Source: Pirellulales bacterium
GTDB taxonomy: Bacteria > Planctomycetota > Planctomycetia > Pirellulales > JAEUIK01
Assembly: GCA_019694455.1 (NCBI GenBank)
Contig: JAIBBY010000018.1
Span: 1 to 64,000, forward strand
Direction: 5' to 3'
DNA: 64,000 nucleotides
In this document: piece after piece, positions 8,244-17,391 of the stretch
How the letters are laid out: the number at the start of each line of letters is the position of its first letter
Position numbering within the stretch: the first letter of the stretch is position 1
Notes under the pieces: generated by a model
Databases searched by the model: none
The model's input: only the letters and a program-made list of their open reading frames with translations
What the model was told of the DNA's origin: nothing
Made by a program: the position numbers and the translations under genes

Positions 8244-9523
8244 CCCGTGAAGCGGGAGACGGCGAGGGTGATGTTTTGCCCGCCAAAGCCAAAGCTGTTC
8301 GACAGCGCGTGATCGCAGCGCGCCGGTCGCGGTTGGTTGGGGATGTAGTCGAGGTCGCAGTCGGGGTCGGGCGTTTCGAGATTGATCGTCGGCGGCAGCA
8401 CATTGTCGCGGATCGCCATCAGGCAAAGGATCAGTTCGGTGGCGCCGGCGGCGGCGATCAGGTGCCCCATCATGCTCTTGGTGCTGGAGACGGGGGTTTG
8501 ATACGCCTGGTCGCCGAGCGCCCGCTTGATGGCGAGCGATTCCACCTTGTCGTTGACCGACGTGCTGGTGCCGTGCGCGTTGATGTAGTGCACGTCCCCA
8601 GGATTGAGCCCCGCGTCTTCCAAGGCCAGCGAAATGCAGCGGGCGGCGCCGCGCCCCTCGGGGTGGATGTCGGTGATGCGAAAGGCGTCGGCGGTCGAGC
8701 CGTAGCCGGTGATCTCGCCATAGATCTTGGCGTCGCGGGCGCGGGCGTGGTCGAGTTCTTCCAGAATGAGCATGGCGGCGCCTTCGCCAATCACGAAGCC
8801 GTCGCGGTGGCGATCGAACGGGCGACTGGCCTTGGCCGGCTCGTCGTTGCGGGTGGAGAGAGCGCCCAGCAGGTTGAAGCCGGTGATGCCGAAGGGATGG
8901 ATCATGCTGTGCGCGCCGCCGGAGAGCATCAGGTCGGCGTCGCCGCGGCGAATCATCTCGCACGCCTCGCCAAGGGCCTGGCTGCTGGCGGCGCATGCGG
9001 TCAGGCAGTTGGCGTTGGGGCCCTGCGCGCCGAGGATCGCGGCCAGATGGCTGGACGGCATGTTCGGCTCTTGCTCCAGCTCGAACAACGGATCGAGCTG
9101 TTCCAGGCCCACCTTGGTGAACCGGGCGATGTTCAACTCTGGGCCATCGAGCGCGGCCACCATCATGTTGGTGAAGCGTTCGAAATCTTGCTGTCCTTCG
9201 CCGCTGCCGAGATAGACGCCAAAGCGGGTCGGGTCGGACAAGGTGTCTGGCAACCCCGAGTCGGCATAGGCCTTTTTGGCGGCGCCGACGGCAAACTGCG
9301 TATGCCGGCTGCGGAGGCGCCAGGTGTTCGGGTCTTCGCCCACGTCGGAGACGTCCCAGTCTTTGACCTCGGCGGCGATCTTGGTGGGAAAGTTGCTGGC
9401 GTCGAACAGGGTCATGGGGCCGACGCCCGACTCGCCGGCGAGCACGCGGCGCCACACATCGTCGACCTCGCTGCCGAGCGGGGTGACGCAACCGATGCCG
9501 GTGATGACAACGCGTCGTCGCAT
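8240..9523 (-). CDS. fabF: 3-oxoacyl-[acyl-carrier-protein] synthase II
   Basis: 427 residues. Catalyses the condensing step of fatty-acid elongation with malonyl-ACP (family knowledge). The catalytic triad is complete: Cys177 in TACAASSQALG, His317 in NAHGTSTSVND, and His354 in KSMMGHLIAAAGATE with Lys349 before it. The C-terminus has SNSFGFGGQN, the usual KAS glycine-rich end. It is the last gene of a minus-strand unit fabZ-acp-fabZ-fabF and follows the upstream dehydratase by about 70 bases. The start ATG is followed by MRRRVVITGIG, the normal KAS II N-terminus. Whether it serves bulk fatty acids or a special lipid cannot be told. Confidence 0.95.
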   Translation of the reverse strand: MRRRVVITGIGCVTPLGSEVDDVWRRVLAGESGVGPMTLFDASNFPTKIAAEVKDWDVSDVGEDPNTWRLRSRHTQFAVGAAKKAYADSGLPDTLSDPTRFGVYLGSGEGQQDFERFTNMMVAALDGPELNIARFTKVGLEQLDPLFELEQEPNMPSSHLAAILGAQGPNANCLTACAASSQALGEACEMIRRGDADLMLSGGAHSMIHPFGITGFNLLGALSTRNDEPAKASRPFDRHRDGFVIGEGAAMLILEELDHARARDAKIYGEITGYGSTADAFRITDIHPEGRGAARCISLALEDAGLNPGDVHYINAHGTSTSVNDKVESLAIKRALGDQAYQTPVSSTKSMMGHLIAAAGATELILCLMAIRDNVLPPTINLETPDPDCDLDYIPNQPRPARCDHALSNSFGFGGQNITLAVSRFTG

Positions 9524-9592
9524 GACGATGTTCCCTGTGCTATGGGGCTTCCACGGTTATCGGCGCTCTCGGCGTCACGCGCCCCCGCGCGG

Positions 9593-10111
9593 CTAGCCGC
9601 GAGCGCGTAGCGCGGCGACGCCCGGCGGATCGGGGATGCCGGTGGTTCCGCGACCCACGTCGAAGACGCCGAGCAGCTTCATGGTGAAGACAAAGCTCTG
9701 GGGATCGAAAAATTCGGCCGATTGCTGATCGCCGGCCAAGTTGGCGAAGACGATCTCGGCCTCCGTTTGCAGCCGCTCTCCAACGTGCGCGGTGGCGGCG
9801 ACGCGGGCGCCCTCGGCGCTGGCCGATTCGAGCGTGGCGGTATAAGTGAGCGTGTCTCCCGGCACGACCGGAAAGTGAAAAGCCACGCGCGGCACCTTGG
9901 CCAGAATGACCTTGTCTTGAAAGCCGCGCGCCTCGCCGACCAGGATGCCCCCGGTTTGCGCGAGCCCCTCCAAGATGAGCGACGCCGGCATCATGGGAAA
10001 GCCGTGGAAGTGGTCGTGCAAATGCTCTTCGGCCAGACTCACGTTTTTGATCGCCCGCGCGCGCTGACCGCTTTCGAACTCAATGAACCGGTCGATCCAA
10101 ATCCAGCGCAT
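9593..10111 (-). CDS. FabZ-like 3-hydroxyacyl-ACP dehydratase with altered active-site loop
   Basis: 172 residues of hotdog fold. The active-site helix region reads DHFHGFPMMPASLILEG: the catalytic His (about H34) and Glu (about E48) are kept, but the usual HFPG..MPG is changed to HFHG..MPA. The C-terminal 50 residues (FDPQSFVFTMKLLGVFD) go beyond a normal FabZ. It probably dehydrates 3-hydroxyacyl-ACP, or may act as a chain-length-specific or partner subunit. Lies between the ACP gene (about 25 bases upstream) and fabF, so it is almost certainly in the same operon. A second, canonical FabZ is at the head of the operon. Confidence 0.85.
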   Translation of the reverse strand: MRWIWIDRFIEFESGQRARAIKNVSLAEEHLHDHFHGFPMMPASLILEGLAQTGGILVGEARGFQDKVILAKVPRVAFHFPVVPGDTLTYTATLESASAEGARVAATAHVGERLQTEAEIVFANLAGDQQSAEFFDPQSFVFTMKLLGVFDVGRGTTGIPDPPGVAALRARG

Positions 10112-10136
10112 GGCGGGTGACTTGCGAGTGAGATGG

Positions 10137-10526
10137 TTAGGCGTTGACCTTGCTGGCGATGTACCTGGTCACCATGCCGACGGTGAACAGGTTGCCGAAT
10201 TCGCGGGCCACCGGGTTGGCGGCGAAGGCGTCGATATCGGCGAACGGCATGCGCTTGCGCAGTTCGGTGATGCCGGCGGTGGTGAACTTGCCGTCCTTCA
10301 CGTACTGCTCGTCGGTCATGAGCCCTTCGGGGAACAACTCGCCGCGCGGAATCTTGATGTTGAACGCCTTTTCGAGGCGGAAGACGATGTCGAGAAAGTC
10401 GATCGATTCGGCGCCCAGGTCGCCAGTGAGCGTGGCTTCGGGAGTCACCTCGTCGTCATCGACGCCGAGGGCATCGACCAGGGACGACTTGATCTTGTCG
10501 TAGATTTCTTCCTGTGTGGCGGGCAT
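10137..10526 (-). CDS. acpP: Acyl carrier protein with long insertion
   Basis: 129 residues rather than the usual 75-80. ATG 10526 is set by a strong AGGAGG about 12 bases upstream and by MPATQEEIYDKIKSSL, a typical ACP helix 1. The phosphopantetheine serine is Ser41 in GDLGAESIDFLDIVFRLE (a DSL-like motif as ESI). The final helix FTVGMVTRYIASK matches ACP helix 4, so the extra ~45 residues (about 62-108) lie between helix 2 and helix 4 and not at the end. The protein carries acyl chains between the FabZ and FabF enzymes encoded beside it. The long insertion suggests a dedicated carrier for this cluster. Confidence 0.93.
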   Translation of the reverse strand: MPATQEEIYDKIKSSLVDALGVDDDEVTPEATLTGDLGAESIDFLDIVFRLEKAFNIKIPRGELFPEGLMTDEQYVKDGKFTTAGITELRKRMPFADIDAFAANPVAREFGNLFTVGMVTRYIASKVNA

Positions 10527-10724
10527 GTTTGGTTCAAACCTCCTGATCCAATGTTCGACGGCCGCTTGAAGGACGCCTGGCGTGTATGGTTGCTGGCGCA
10601 CCGCGCGCAAGAACTGTGACGGCAATTAGTTTTATGATCGGCTTTTTTGTCAGTGGGTCGGTAAGCGTGTTTGGTATCGGCAGAAATTGGATTGTGCTTG
10701 CGCCAGCGGCGCCAGCGCGGCGCG

Positions 10725-11213
10725 TCATGGGGCGGAGGCCAGCGGCGCGCGGCGCAATTGGGCAAACTGACTCTTGAGATCTTCGATCATCACGGTGTCG
10801 TTGTCGGCCTTGGCGGGATCGGTGTCGGCAAGGTTGTAGCGAACCAGTGTCAAGCGGGCGGAAACCGTGCTCTGATCGCCGACCAGGCCTTGCGTCTTGA
10901 GACGCGTCTGGCGGTCGTCCTGATCGATGATCTCGGCCGAGATGCGCAGCGTCTGGCCAGGTTCGACAAAGCTGCCGTACTTGATGTTGCGCGCCTCCTG
11001 GAGGACCACGATGCTATGCCGAAAATCTTCGGTCGCGCGGATCAGCCAAGCGCTGGCCTGGGTCATGGCCTCCAGCATGAGCACGCCCGGCATGACTGGA
11101 AAGCCGGGAAAATGGTCGGCCAGGTACTCTTCCGCGAGCGAAAGATTTTTAACGGCGACAATTCGACTGCCGAGCTCCAGCTCCAGAACTCGATCGATGA
11201 GCGCAAATCGCAT
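10725..11213 (-). CDS. fabZ: 3-hydroxyacyl-[acyl-carrier-protein] dehydratase FabZ
   Basis: 162 residues, hotdog fold. Carries the canonical FabZ motif DHFPGFPVMPGVLMLEAM with catalytic His34 and Glu48. Removes water from 3-hydroxyacyl-ACP during fatty-acid elongation (family knowledge). First gene of the minus-strand fabZ-acp-fabZ-fabF unit, with about 200 bases before the ACP gene. The C-terminal 25 residues (DLKSQFAQLRRA) are a short extension. The divergent gene is ptsI, and the 420-base gap between them should hold both promoters. Confidence 0.92.
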   Translation of the reverse strand: MRFALIDRVLELELGSRIVAVKNLSLAEEYLADHFPGFPVMPGVLMLEAMTQASAWLIRATEDFRHSIVVLQEARNIKYGSFVEPGQTLRISAEIIDQDDRQTRLKTQGLVGDQSTVSARLTLVRYNLADTDPAKADNDTVMIEDLKSQFAQLRRAPLASAP

Positions 11214-11632
11214 GCTCGAAAGCGGGCCAAAACTCGCCAGTTGGCGCAGGTGTCAAACGCGTGAACAGAGACGCAAAATATAACGGGTTCGCCCATTTGC
11301 CTCAACCGCTAAAGTCCAACAGCGCAAGGGATAACAAGATCGGCAGCGGTCTAAGCGCCCAACTACTCGCAAGTGTCCGGCTGGCATTTGCGCAGGAGTC
11401 AATCGGGTCCGGTTCTGGCAACACGGCCGGCAGGCGATCCCATGCGCAAATCTTACAAACTAGACAACTTACGCTGCGCGGTGATGGCCAGATCTCCTCG
11501 GCCGCCGGCGTAATGGTAAATTGAGGGCGGCGCTGCCATATCGACTGTGCCGCGCCGGCTGCCCGCATAATGCTGCCACAGAGTCGCCAGGCGCTAATCC
11601 AGCAACCGTCCCCAGTAGGTCGGCCGCAAAGA
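11214..11632. other. Divergent intergenic region between fabZ and ptsI
   Basis: About 420 bases with no convincing gene. It must contain the promoters of the fatty-acid operon (leftward) and ptsI (rightward). I see no clear -35/-10 pair, palindrome or riboswitch. Short open frames here lack ribosome binding sites. Confidence 0.5.
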
Positions 11633-13399
11633 ATGCAGAACATGCGCAAAGGGATTGCGGTTTCGCCCGGCGTGGCAGTCGGCATTGCCTACTGCGTGGA
11701 CGACATCTACGTCCGCGACCGCGAACCGCTGGCCCGATCGCAGATTTACGAGGAGCTGAAGCGGTACGACGAGGGGTGCGAAAAGACGGCGCTCGACCTG
11801 CACGCTTTGCATCAAAAGGTCGCCACGCAAGTCGGGCAATCGGAAGCGGCGATCTTTCAGATGCACGAAACGATCCTGCGCGATCCGGCCTTCACCGGCA
11901 AAGTGCGCAATTGGATCGCCAAAGAAGCGATGTCGGCGCCGGCGGCGCTGCGGCGACTGTTGGCCGAGTACACCAATTTGTTTCGCCGCACCGAGGACGA
12001 GTACCTGCGCGAACGGCTGACCGACGTGCGCGACGTGATCTTGCGATTGAGCGCGCATGTTTCGGAGGCGCTACGGCCCGATTCCAAGGAACTGGCCGGG
12101 CCGGTCGTGCTAATCGCCAACGAACTGTTGCCGTCGCACGCGGTGACCTTGGGCGACCACGAAGTGGTGGGCATCGTCACCCAAACCGGGGGCCGCACCA
12201 GCCACGCGGCGATCTTGGCCCGCGGACGCGGCGTGCCGGCGGTGTCGGGCGTGCGCGGCGTGTTGCGCGCACTGCGCAACGGCGACACGGTGGTGGTCGA
12301 CGGCCGCGACGGGCATGTGATTATCAATCCCGATTCGGAAACGGCGAGCGCCTACCGCAAGCTGCAGCGCGAGTTTGTCAATCTCAAGCATCATCTGGCG
12401 GCCAATCGAGAAAAGCCCGCCATCTCGGCCGATGGACAGCCAGTCGACTTGCTGGCCAATGTCAATCACGTGCTCGACGCCACCAGCGCGGTGCAGATGG
12501 GGGCGGCTGGCGTGGGGCTGTTTCGCACCGAGTATCTCTTTCTCACGCATGCCGACGTGCCCGACGAGGAGGAGCAGTACCAGGCGTATCGACAGGTGAT
12601 CAACGCGGCGCCGCAGCGGCGCGTGACGATCCGCACGCTGGACCTGGGCGGAGACAAGACCATTCCGTATCTAGGGCACAGCCGCGAGGCGAATCCCTTC
12701 CTCGGTTGGCGGTCGATTCGGTTGTCGTTCGAGCATCCCGATTTTTTCAGCAAGCAATTGCGCGCCATCCTGCGCGCGGCGGCGCCAGAAAACGGAGAGT
12801 CGCAAGACGTGCGGATCATGTTTCCCATGATCACCACGCTGGAAGAGATGCGTCGTGTGCGGGGCATGGTCCGCCGCGCGCGCCGGGCGCTGGAATCCGA
12901 AGGCAAGCCAGCCGGCGAGTTGCCCATTGGCCTGATGATCGAAGTGCCGGCCGCCGCGATCTGCATTGAGTCGCTGTTGGAGGTGGTCGACTTTGTGTCG
13001 ATCGGAACCAACGATCTGGTGCAATACCTGATGGCGGCCGACCGCGACAACCCCAAGGTGAATCATCTCTGTCAGCCGCTCAGCCCGGCGGTGCTGCGCG
13101 TGCTGCACGACGTGATTCGCGCTTGCGACCGGGTGGGCAAGCCGGTGACATTGTGCGGCGAGATGGCGGGCAACCCACGGGCGTTTTTGCTGCTCCACGG
13201 CATGGGGCTGCGCAGCTTCAGCATGAGCCCCGCCTTCATATCGACCATCAAGGACCTGGTGGGCCGACTGACGCGGAGCCAGACGAGCGAGATATTGCGG
13301 CACGCGTTGACGCTGAAGACCAGCGGTCAGATCGTGCGCTACACTGGCCAGCAACTGGCCAAGATCGCGCCCGAACTGACAAGCTGGGACAGCGGTTAG
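11633..13399 (+). CDS. ptsI: Phosphoenolpyruvate-protein phosphotransferase (PTS enzyme I)
   Basis: 588 residues from ATG 11633 (MQNMRKGIAVSPGVAVG). A second in-frame ATG at 11642 is equally likely. Transfers phosphate from PEP to HPr (family knowledge). Seen: the phosphorylated histidine in GGRTSHAAILARGRGVP at about H191, FRTEYLF for the PEP domain, RTLDLGGDK, GTNDLVQY, and the C-terminal active-site cysteine in VTLCGEMAGNP at about C508. Length matches stand-alone enzyme I with no HPr or GAF domain fused. No HPr, HPr kinase or enzyme II gene is in the window, so it may act in a regulatory phospho-relay. Convergent with rpoD, with 13 bases between the stops. Confidence 0.95.
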   Translation: MQNMRKGIAVSPGVAVGIAYCVDDIYVRDREPLARSQIYEELKRYDEGCEKTALDLHALHQKVATQVGQSEAAIFQMHETILRDPAFTGKVRNWIAKEAMSAPAALRRLLAEYTNLFRRTEDEYLRERLTDVRDVILRLSAHVSEALRPDSKELAGPVVLIANELLPSHAVTLGDHEVVGIVTQTGGRTSHAAILARGRGVPAVSGVRGVLRALRNGDTVVVDGRDGHVIINPDSETASAYRKLQREFVNLKHHLAANREKPAISADGQPVDLLANVNHVLDATSAVQMGAAGVGLFRTEYLFLTHADVPDEEEQYQAYRQVINAAPQRRVTIRTLDLGGDKTIPYLGHSREANPFLGWRSIRLSFEHPDFFSKQLRAILRAAAPENGESQDVRIMFPMITTLEEMRRVRGMVRRARRALESEGKPAGELPIGLMIEVPAAAICIESLLEVVDFVSIGTNDLVQYLMAADRDNPKVNHLCQPLSPAVLRVLHDVIRACDRVGKPVTLCGEMAGNPRAFLLLHGMGLRSFSMSPAFISTIKDLVGRLTRSQTSEILRHALTLKTSGQIVRYTGQQLAKIAPELTSWDSG

Positions 13400-13412
13400 T
13401 CGGCGGACGGCG

Positions 13413-15227
13413 TTACTCGGCGGCCAAGGGGGGCACGTCGAGCAGGCTGTGCGTCAGCGTGATGTCGAACCCTTCGATAAAGCCCGACAGCTCGCGCGAG
13501 CGCACCGGATGTTGCAACTTGCGCACCGCTTTGGCCTCGATCTGGCGAACGCGTTCGCGCGTGACGGAGAAGATCTTGCCGACTTCTTCGAGCGTGTAGG
13601 AGTAGCCGTCGGCCAGGCCGTAGCGCAGGCGGAGGATTTCGCGTTCGCGATAATTGAGGCTGTCGAGCACTTGCTGGATGCGTTGCTTGAGATGCTCTTG
13701 ATTGACGTCGTAGAGCGGATCTTCGTCGCGCTTATCCTCGACGAATTCGCCGAACGAGCTATCGTCGTTGTCGCCGACCGCCTGATCGAGCGACAGCGGA
13801 TGCCGCGTCATCTTGAGCACGCAGCGGGCGTCGTCGAGCGACAGCCCGGTGGCCTCCGCGGTTTCCTCGACATTGGGCTCGCGCCCCTTGGTCTGCAAGA
13901 ACTCGCGGGTGATGTTGCGCAGCTTGCTCATGGTTTCGATCATATGCACCGGCAAGCGGATGGTGCGGCTTTGATCGGCGATGGCGCGGGTGATGGCCTG
14001 TCGAATCCACCAGGTGGCGTAGGTGGAGAACTTGAAACCGCGCTTGTGCTCGAACTTGTCGACGGCGCGCATCAGGCCGGTGTTGCCCTCTTGGATCAAG
14101 TCCAAGAAGCTGAGGCCGCGATTGCGATAGCGCTTGGCGATGGAGACGACCAAGCGCAGGTTGCCCGCCGACAGCACGCGCTTGGCGGCGTCGTAGTTGT
14201 ATTGCAACTCGCCGGTGCGCTCGACGCGCCGGTGCAAGGTGGTGCGGCTTTCGAGCGTGACCTTCATGAGGTAGCGCAGTTCGTGCCGCAGCACGTCGGC
14301 CTTGTCGAACTGTTGATCGAACTCGGCCTCATGAAGCTGTTCGAGCACCGAATCCATCCGCCGCGAGATTTCCTTGAGTTTGTCCAAGAGCGGCTGCAAG
14401 CGCTGGGTGCGCAGGCCAAGCTCTTCGACCAGGCGCACGGCTTTGTGCCGTCGCATGACCAGCCGGCGCCAGGCCGCGCGGCGTTCCGACCTGGTGGCGC
14501 GCCGCGACAACGAGGTGCGGAAGTCGACCTGGTTCTGCTGGAGCAGGTGATCGAGCGTCTTGAGATTGGGACCGAGCTTGGCCAGGATGCGGCGCTTGGC
14601 GCCCGCGTCGGTCACCGAGACCTCGATAGTGCGATCGAGCCGCAGTTCGCCATCGCGCACCTTACGGAGCAAGGTCACTGCGCCTTGCAGCACAAAGTCG
14701 TTGGCCAGGCTGGCATCGCGGTAGCGGCGACGCGTCTTTTCGATCTGCTTGGCGGCCGACACTTCTTCGTCGCGCGAGAGCAGCGCGATCTCGCCCATTT
14801 GCATCAGATAGATGCGTACCGGATCGTCGATCCGCGCGTCGGTTTCGGATTCGAGTTGGGCATCGCCATATTCGTCGGCACCATGGTGCTCGGCGGTGGT
14901 TTCTGGATCAAATTCGTCGTCAAAGTCGCTCGTCTCGCCACTGGCCACCACTGGTTCGTCTTCCAAGTCGCCGACCAATGAATCGGCGTACTTGACGGCG
15001 CCGCCCGATCGCCCAGCGGTTTTGGCCTTGGCCGGCTTGGCAGGCGCCGCGGAATGTTTGCTGGTGGCCAGATTCTTTCGCGTTGTTTTTCGCAAGGAGC
15101 AGCCCTTCTGATCGAGGTTCGATTCGCAAGCGTTTGGCTCGACTCGGTGAGGACTTTCGGAAAGCACGCTCGGCGCCATGACCTCGAAGGGGCAATGCTC
15201 AGTCTGGCTCAAGTAGTTGTCCTGCAT
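13413..15227 (-). CDS. rpoD: RNA polymerase primary sigma factor (sigma-70)
   Basis: About 604 residues from ATG 15227. Another in-frame ATG at 15179, with GAGG just before it, is also plausible. Region 1.2 reads [23 protein letters not shown] non-conserved stretch of about 190 residues follows. Region 2 has [36 protein letters not shown] and [14 protein letters not shown]. Region 4 has [20 protein letters not shown] and [15 protein letters not shown]. This complete set marks the group 1 (housekeeping) sigma factor, which directs RNA polymerase to most promoters. The N-terminal 120 residues are Lys/Ala then acid rich. A strong hairpin lies just upstream of the gene (15280-15328). Confidence 0.93.
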   Translation of the reverse strand: MQDNYLSQTEHCPFEVMAPSVLSESPHRVEPNACESNLDQKGCSLRKTTRKNLATSKHSAAPAKPAKAKTAGRSGGAVKYADSLVGDLEDEPVVASGETSDFDDEFDPETTAEHHGADEYGDAQLESETDARIDDPVRIYLMQMGEIALLSRDEEVSAAKQIEKTRRRYRDASLANDFVLQGAVTLLRKVRDGELRLDRTIEVSVTDAGAKRRILAKLGPNLKTLDHLLQQNQVDFRTSLSRRATRSERRAAWRRLVMRRHKAVRLVEELGLRTQRLQPLLDKLKEISRRMDSVLEQLHEAEFDQQFDKADVLRHELRYLMKVTLESRTTLHRRVERTGELQYNYDAAKRVLSAGNLRLVVSIAKRYRNRGLSFLDLIQEGNTGLMRAVDKFEHKRGFKFSTYATWWIRQAITRAIADQSRTIRLPVHMIETMSKLRNITREFLQTKGREPNVEETAEATGLSLDDARCVLKMTRHPLSLDQAVGDNDDSSFGEFVEDKRDEDPLYDVNQEHLKQRIQQVLDSLNYREREILRLRYGLADGYSYTLEEVGKIFSVTRERVRQIEAKAVRKLQHPVRSRELSGFIEGFDITLTHSLLDVPPLAAE

Positions 15228-15279
15228 GATGTTATGAATCCGGCGAGAGGTGACGTGACGGCTCAATCTCTGTTGGGTT

Positions 15280-15328
15280 GTTGACTGGCGGCAACATTCC
15301 CGCGTGTGGGGTGTTGCCACCAGTCAAC
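15280..15328. repeat. 49-base inverted repeat in the rpoD leader region
   Basis: Arms of 17 bases (left 15280-15296, right 15312-15328) pair at 16 of 17 positions, with a single C/A mismatch in the middle, and close on a 15-base loop that can pair a little further. It lies 53 bases upstream of the chosen rpoD start. No T-run follows on either strand, so it is not a standard terminator. Could be a leader structure or protein-binding site. Confidence 0.7.
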
Positions 15329-15682
15329 GCGCCCTGGCATCCGTGGGGCCTATGGCTTGCCGAAGCGAACGCGGCAAATCGGTCGAAAGCGCCCATTCAG
15401 GGCTCTTGGGCCAACCTGCCGCGCCCCTGCGGCAACCGGATGTGGACAAATGGCAACACCGATGCCGAGCATCAAGAACCGTGCGCCCGACGAGCGATAA
15501 CTGGCGAGAGGGAAGTGACTTATCGAATATTTCGCACCCTCGGCGAAAAAGGCCAGAGGCGTCTCAGACTGGGCATTTGTTCCAGAAGTGAGACAACGTC
15601 TACAAGAGGCGCTGTGCGTTGCTATCATGGCCGGCTGCCCTTTTCCCCTCCCGCCGCGACCGCCAGACACTTCCTGCCGCCT
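15329..15682. other. Intergenic region between rpoD and the carboxyltransferase gene
   Basis: About 350 bases open in one frame upstream of the carboxyltransferase gene, but the translation has no family resemblance and no ribosome binding site. It should contain the promoter for the rightward gene and possibly rpoD. No recognisable element beyond the hairpin to its left. Confidence 0.45.
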
Positions 15683-17329
15683 ATGCCTTCCGCCCCCAAA
15701 ACCGCCCCCGCTGCTGCCACTTCCACCCTGGCCGAAATGGCCCAAACCCTGGCGGCCGACGAGGCGCAACTCGCCCTCGGCGGCGGCAAAAAGGCGATTG
15801 ATCGCCAGCACGAAAAGGGAAGGCTCACCGCCCATGAGCGGATCGAGCGGCTGATCGACCCCGGAACCAGCTTTTTTGAGCTTGGCATTTGGGCCGGGTG
15901 GCACATGTACGACGAGTGGGGCGGGGCTCCTGGGGCGGGCGTGGTGTGCGGCCTGGGAACCGTCGCCGGTCGGCGGCACATGATCATTGCCAACGACGCC
16001 ACCGTGAAGGCGGGGGCGTTCTTTCCGGCGACCGCCAAGAAGGTGCTGCGCGCCCAGCGCATCGCCATGCACAACTACCTGCCGCTCATTTATCTGGTCG
16101 ACTCGGCGGGCGTCTTTTTGCCGCTGCAAGAAGATGTCTTTCCCGACGAGGACGACTTTGGCCGCATCTTTCGCAACAACGCCGTGATCTCGGCGGCCGG
16201 TATTCCGCAAATCTCCGCCATCATGGGCAACTGCGTCGCCGGCGGCGGCTATTTGCCGGTGCTGTGCGACAAACTGCTGATGACCGAGGGCTCGGGCCTC
16301 TACCTGGCCGGGCCCGCGCTGGTGCGCAGCGCCATTGGTCAGCGCGTGTCGCACGAGGACCTGGGAGGCGCGGCGATGCACGCGCAGATCAGCGGCACCA
16401 TCGACTATCGCGACCCCACCGACGAGGCGTGCCTGGAGCGGTTGCGGCGACTGGTGGCGCTGCTACGTCCCGACCCGGAGATGCCGCCCGAGCCATTTCA
16501 CCGCGCGGCGGCGGTCGATGCCGCGCGGCCGGGGCGCGACATCTACGATCTGGTGTCGCCCGACCCGAGAAAGGACTACGAAATTCGCGACGTGCTCGAC
16601 TGCGTGGTCGACGCCGGCAGCTTTGACGAATACAAGGCGGAGTATGGGCAGTCGATCGTCTGCGGCACGGCGCGGATCGGCGGCTTTCCGGTCGGCATCG
16701 TCGCCAACCAGCATCATCAGGTGCGGCCAGCCGAGGGGCCGATCCAGTTTGGTGGGGTCATCTACGTCGACAGCGCCGAAAAGGCGGCGCGGTTCGTGAT
16801 GAACTGCAACCAGGATTGGCTGCCGATCCTCTTTGTGCAGGACGTGAACGGCTTCATGGTGGGCCGCGACAGCGAGCACGAGGGGATCATCAAGGCGGGC
16901 GCCAAACTGGTGAACGCCATCAGCAATTGCCGCGTGCCCAAGATCACGCTCATCACCGGCGGTAGTTTTGGGGCGGGCAACTACGCGCTGTGCGGTAAGG
17001 CGTTCGATCCGCGGTTCTTGTTCGCCTGGCCCTCGGCCCGCTGCGCCGTGATGGGTGGGGAGCAGGCCACCAGCACCTTGCTGGATGTGACCGTGAAAAG
17101 CCTGGAGCGGCAAGGGCACGCGGTCGACGCGGCCGAACTGGCCGAACTGCGCGACAAGGTGAAGTCGAGCTACGACCGGCAGATGGATGTGCGCTACGGC
17201 GCCGCGCGGGGCTGGGTGGACAAGATCATCGACCCGGCCGAGACGCGCCAGGCGCTAGTGGCCGCGCTGGAGGTGTCCACGCGCCACCCGCTCGACGAGC
17301 CGTTCAAGGTGGGTGTGTTTCAGGTGTGA
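15683..17329 (+). CDS. Acyl-CoA carboxylase carboxyltransferase (beta) subunit
   Basis: 548 residues. ATG 15683 is chosen because the family begins a few residues before the DRQHEKGRLTAHERIERLIDPG motif; the open frame upstream has no homology-like sequence. The two crotonase-fold halves are clear: N-half with NDATVKAGAFFPATAKKVLRA, VDSAGVFLP and GNCVAGGGYLPVLCD; C-half with GFPVGIVANQ, FVQDVNGFMVG and TGGSFGAGNYALCGKAFDP. It transfers carboxyl from biotin to an acyl-CoA. The overall form fits methylcrotonyl-, geranyl- or propionyl-CoA carboxylases, but I cannot choose. No biotin carboxylase/carrier gene is near, so its partner is encoded elsewhere. Confidence 0.9.
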   Translation: MPSAPKTAPAAATSTLAEMAQTLAADEAQLALGGGKKAIDRQHEKGRLTAHERIERLIDPGTSFFELGIWAGWHMYDEWGGAPGAGVVCGLGTVAGRRHMIIANDATVKAGAFFPATAKKVLRAQRIAMHNYLPLIYLVDSAGVFLPLQEDVFPDEDDFGRIFRNNAVISAAGIPQISAIMGNCVAGGGYLPVLCDKLLMTEGSGLYLAGPALVRSAIGQRVSHEDLGGAAMHAQISGTIDYRDPTDEACLERLRRLVALLRPDPEMPPEPFHRAAAVDAARPGRDIYDLVSPDPRKDYEIRDVLDCVVDAGSFDEYKAEYGQSIVCGTARIGGFPVGIVANQHHQVRPAEGPIQFGGVIYVDSAEKAARFVMNCNQDWLPILFVQDVNGFMVGRDSEHEGIIKAGAKLVNAISNCRVPKITLITGGSFGAGNYALCGKAFDPRFLFAWPSARCAVMGGEQATSTLLDVTVKSLERQGHAVDAAELAELRDKVKSSYDRQMDVRYGAARGWVDKIIDPAETRQALVAALEVSTRHPLDEPFKVGVFQV

Positions 17330-17391
17330 CGCGGACTGCGCGCGTACGAGGCTTGTGGCGGCCGAGAGGCGGAGTTGCACTGTCGCCCGCA

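Noticed and set aside
8204-9610. 468-codon frame antisense to fabF
   Set aside because: Mirror of fabF codons; no family motif, while fabF has its full catalytic triad.
13449-14981. 510-codon frame antisense to rpoD
   Set aside because: High GC makes long antisense frames. Composition (Leu/Gln/His/Gly mix, no motif) and lack of a ribosome binding site mark it as a shadow of rpoD.
15278-15682. 135-codon N-terminal extension of the carboxyltransferase
   Set aside because: Contains the palindrome and Arg/Cys-rich non-homologous sequence; the family start is at ATG 15683.
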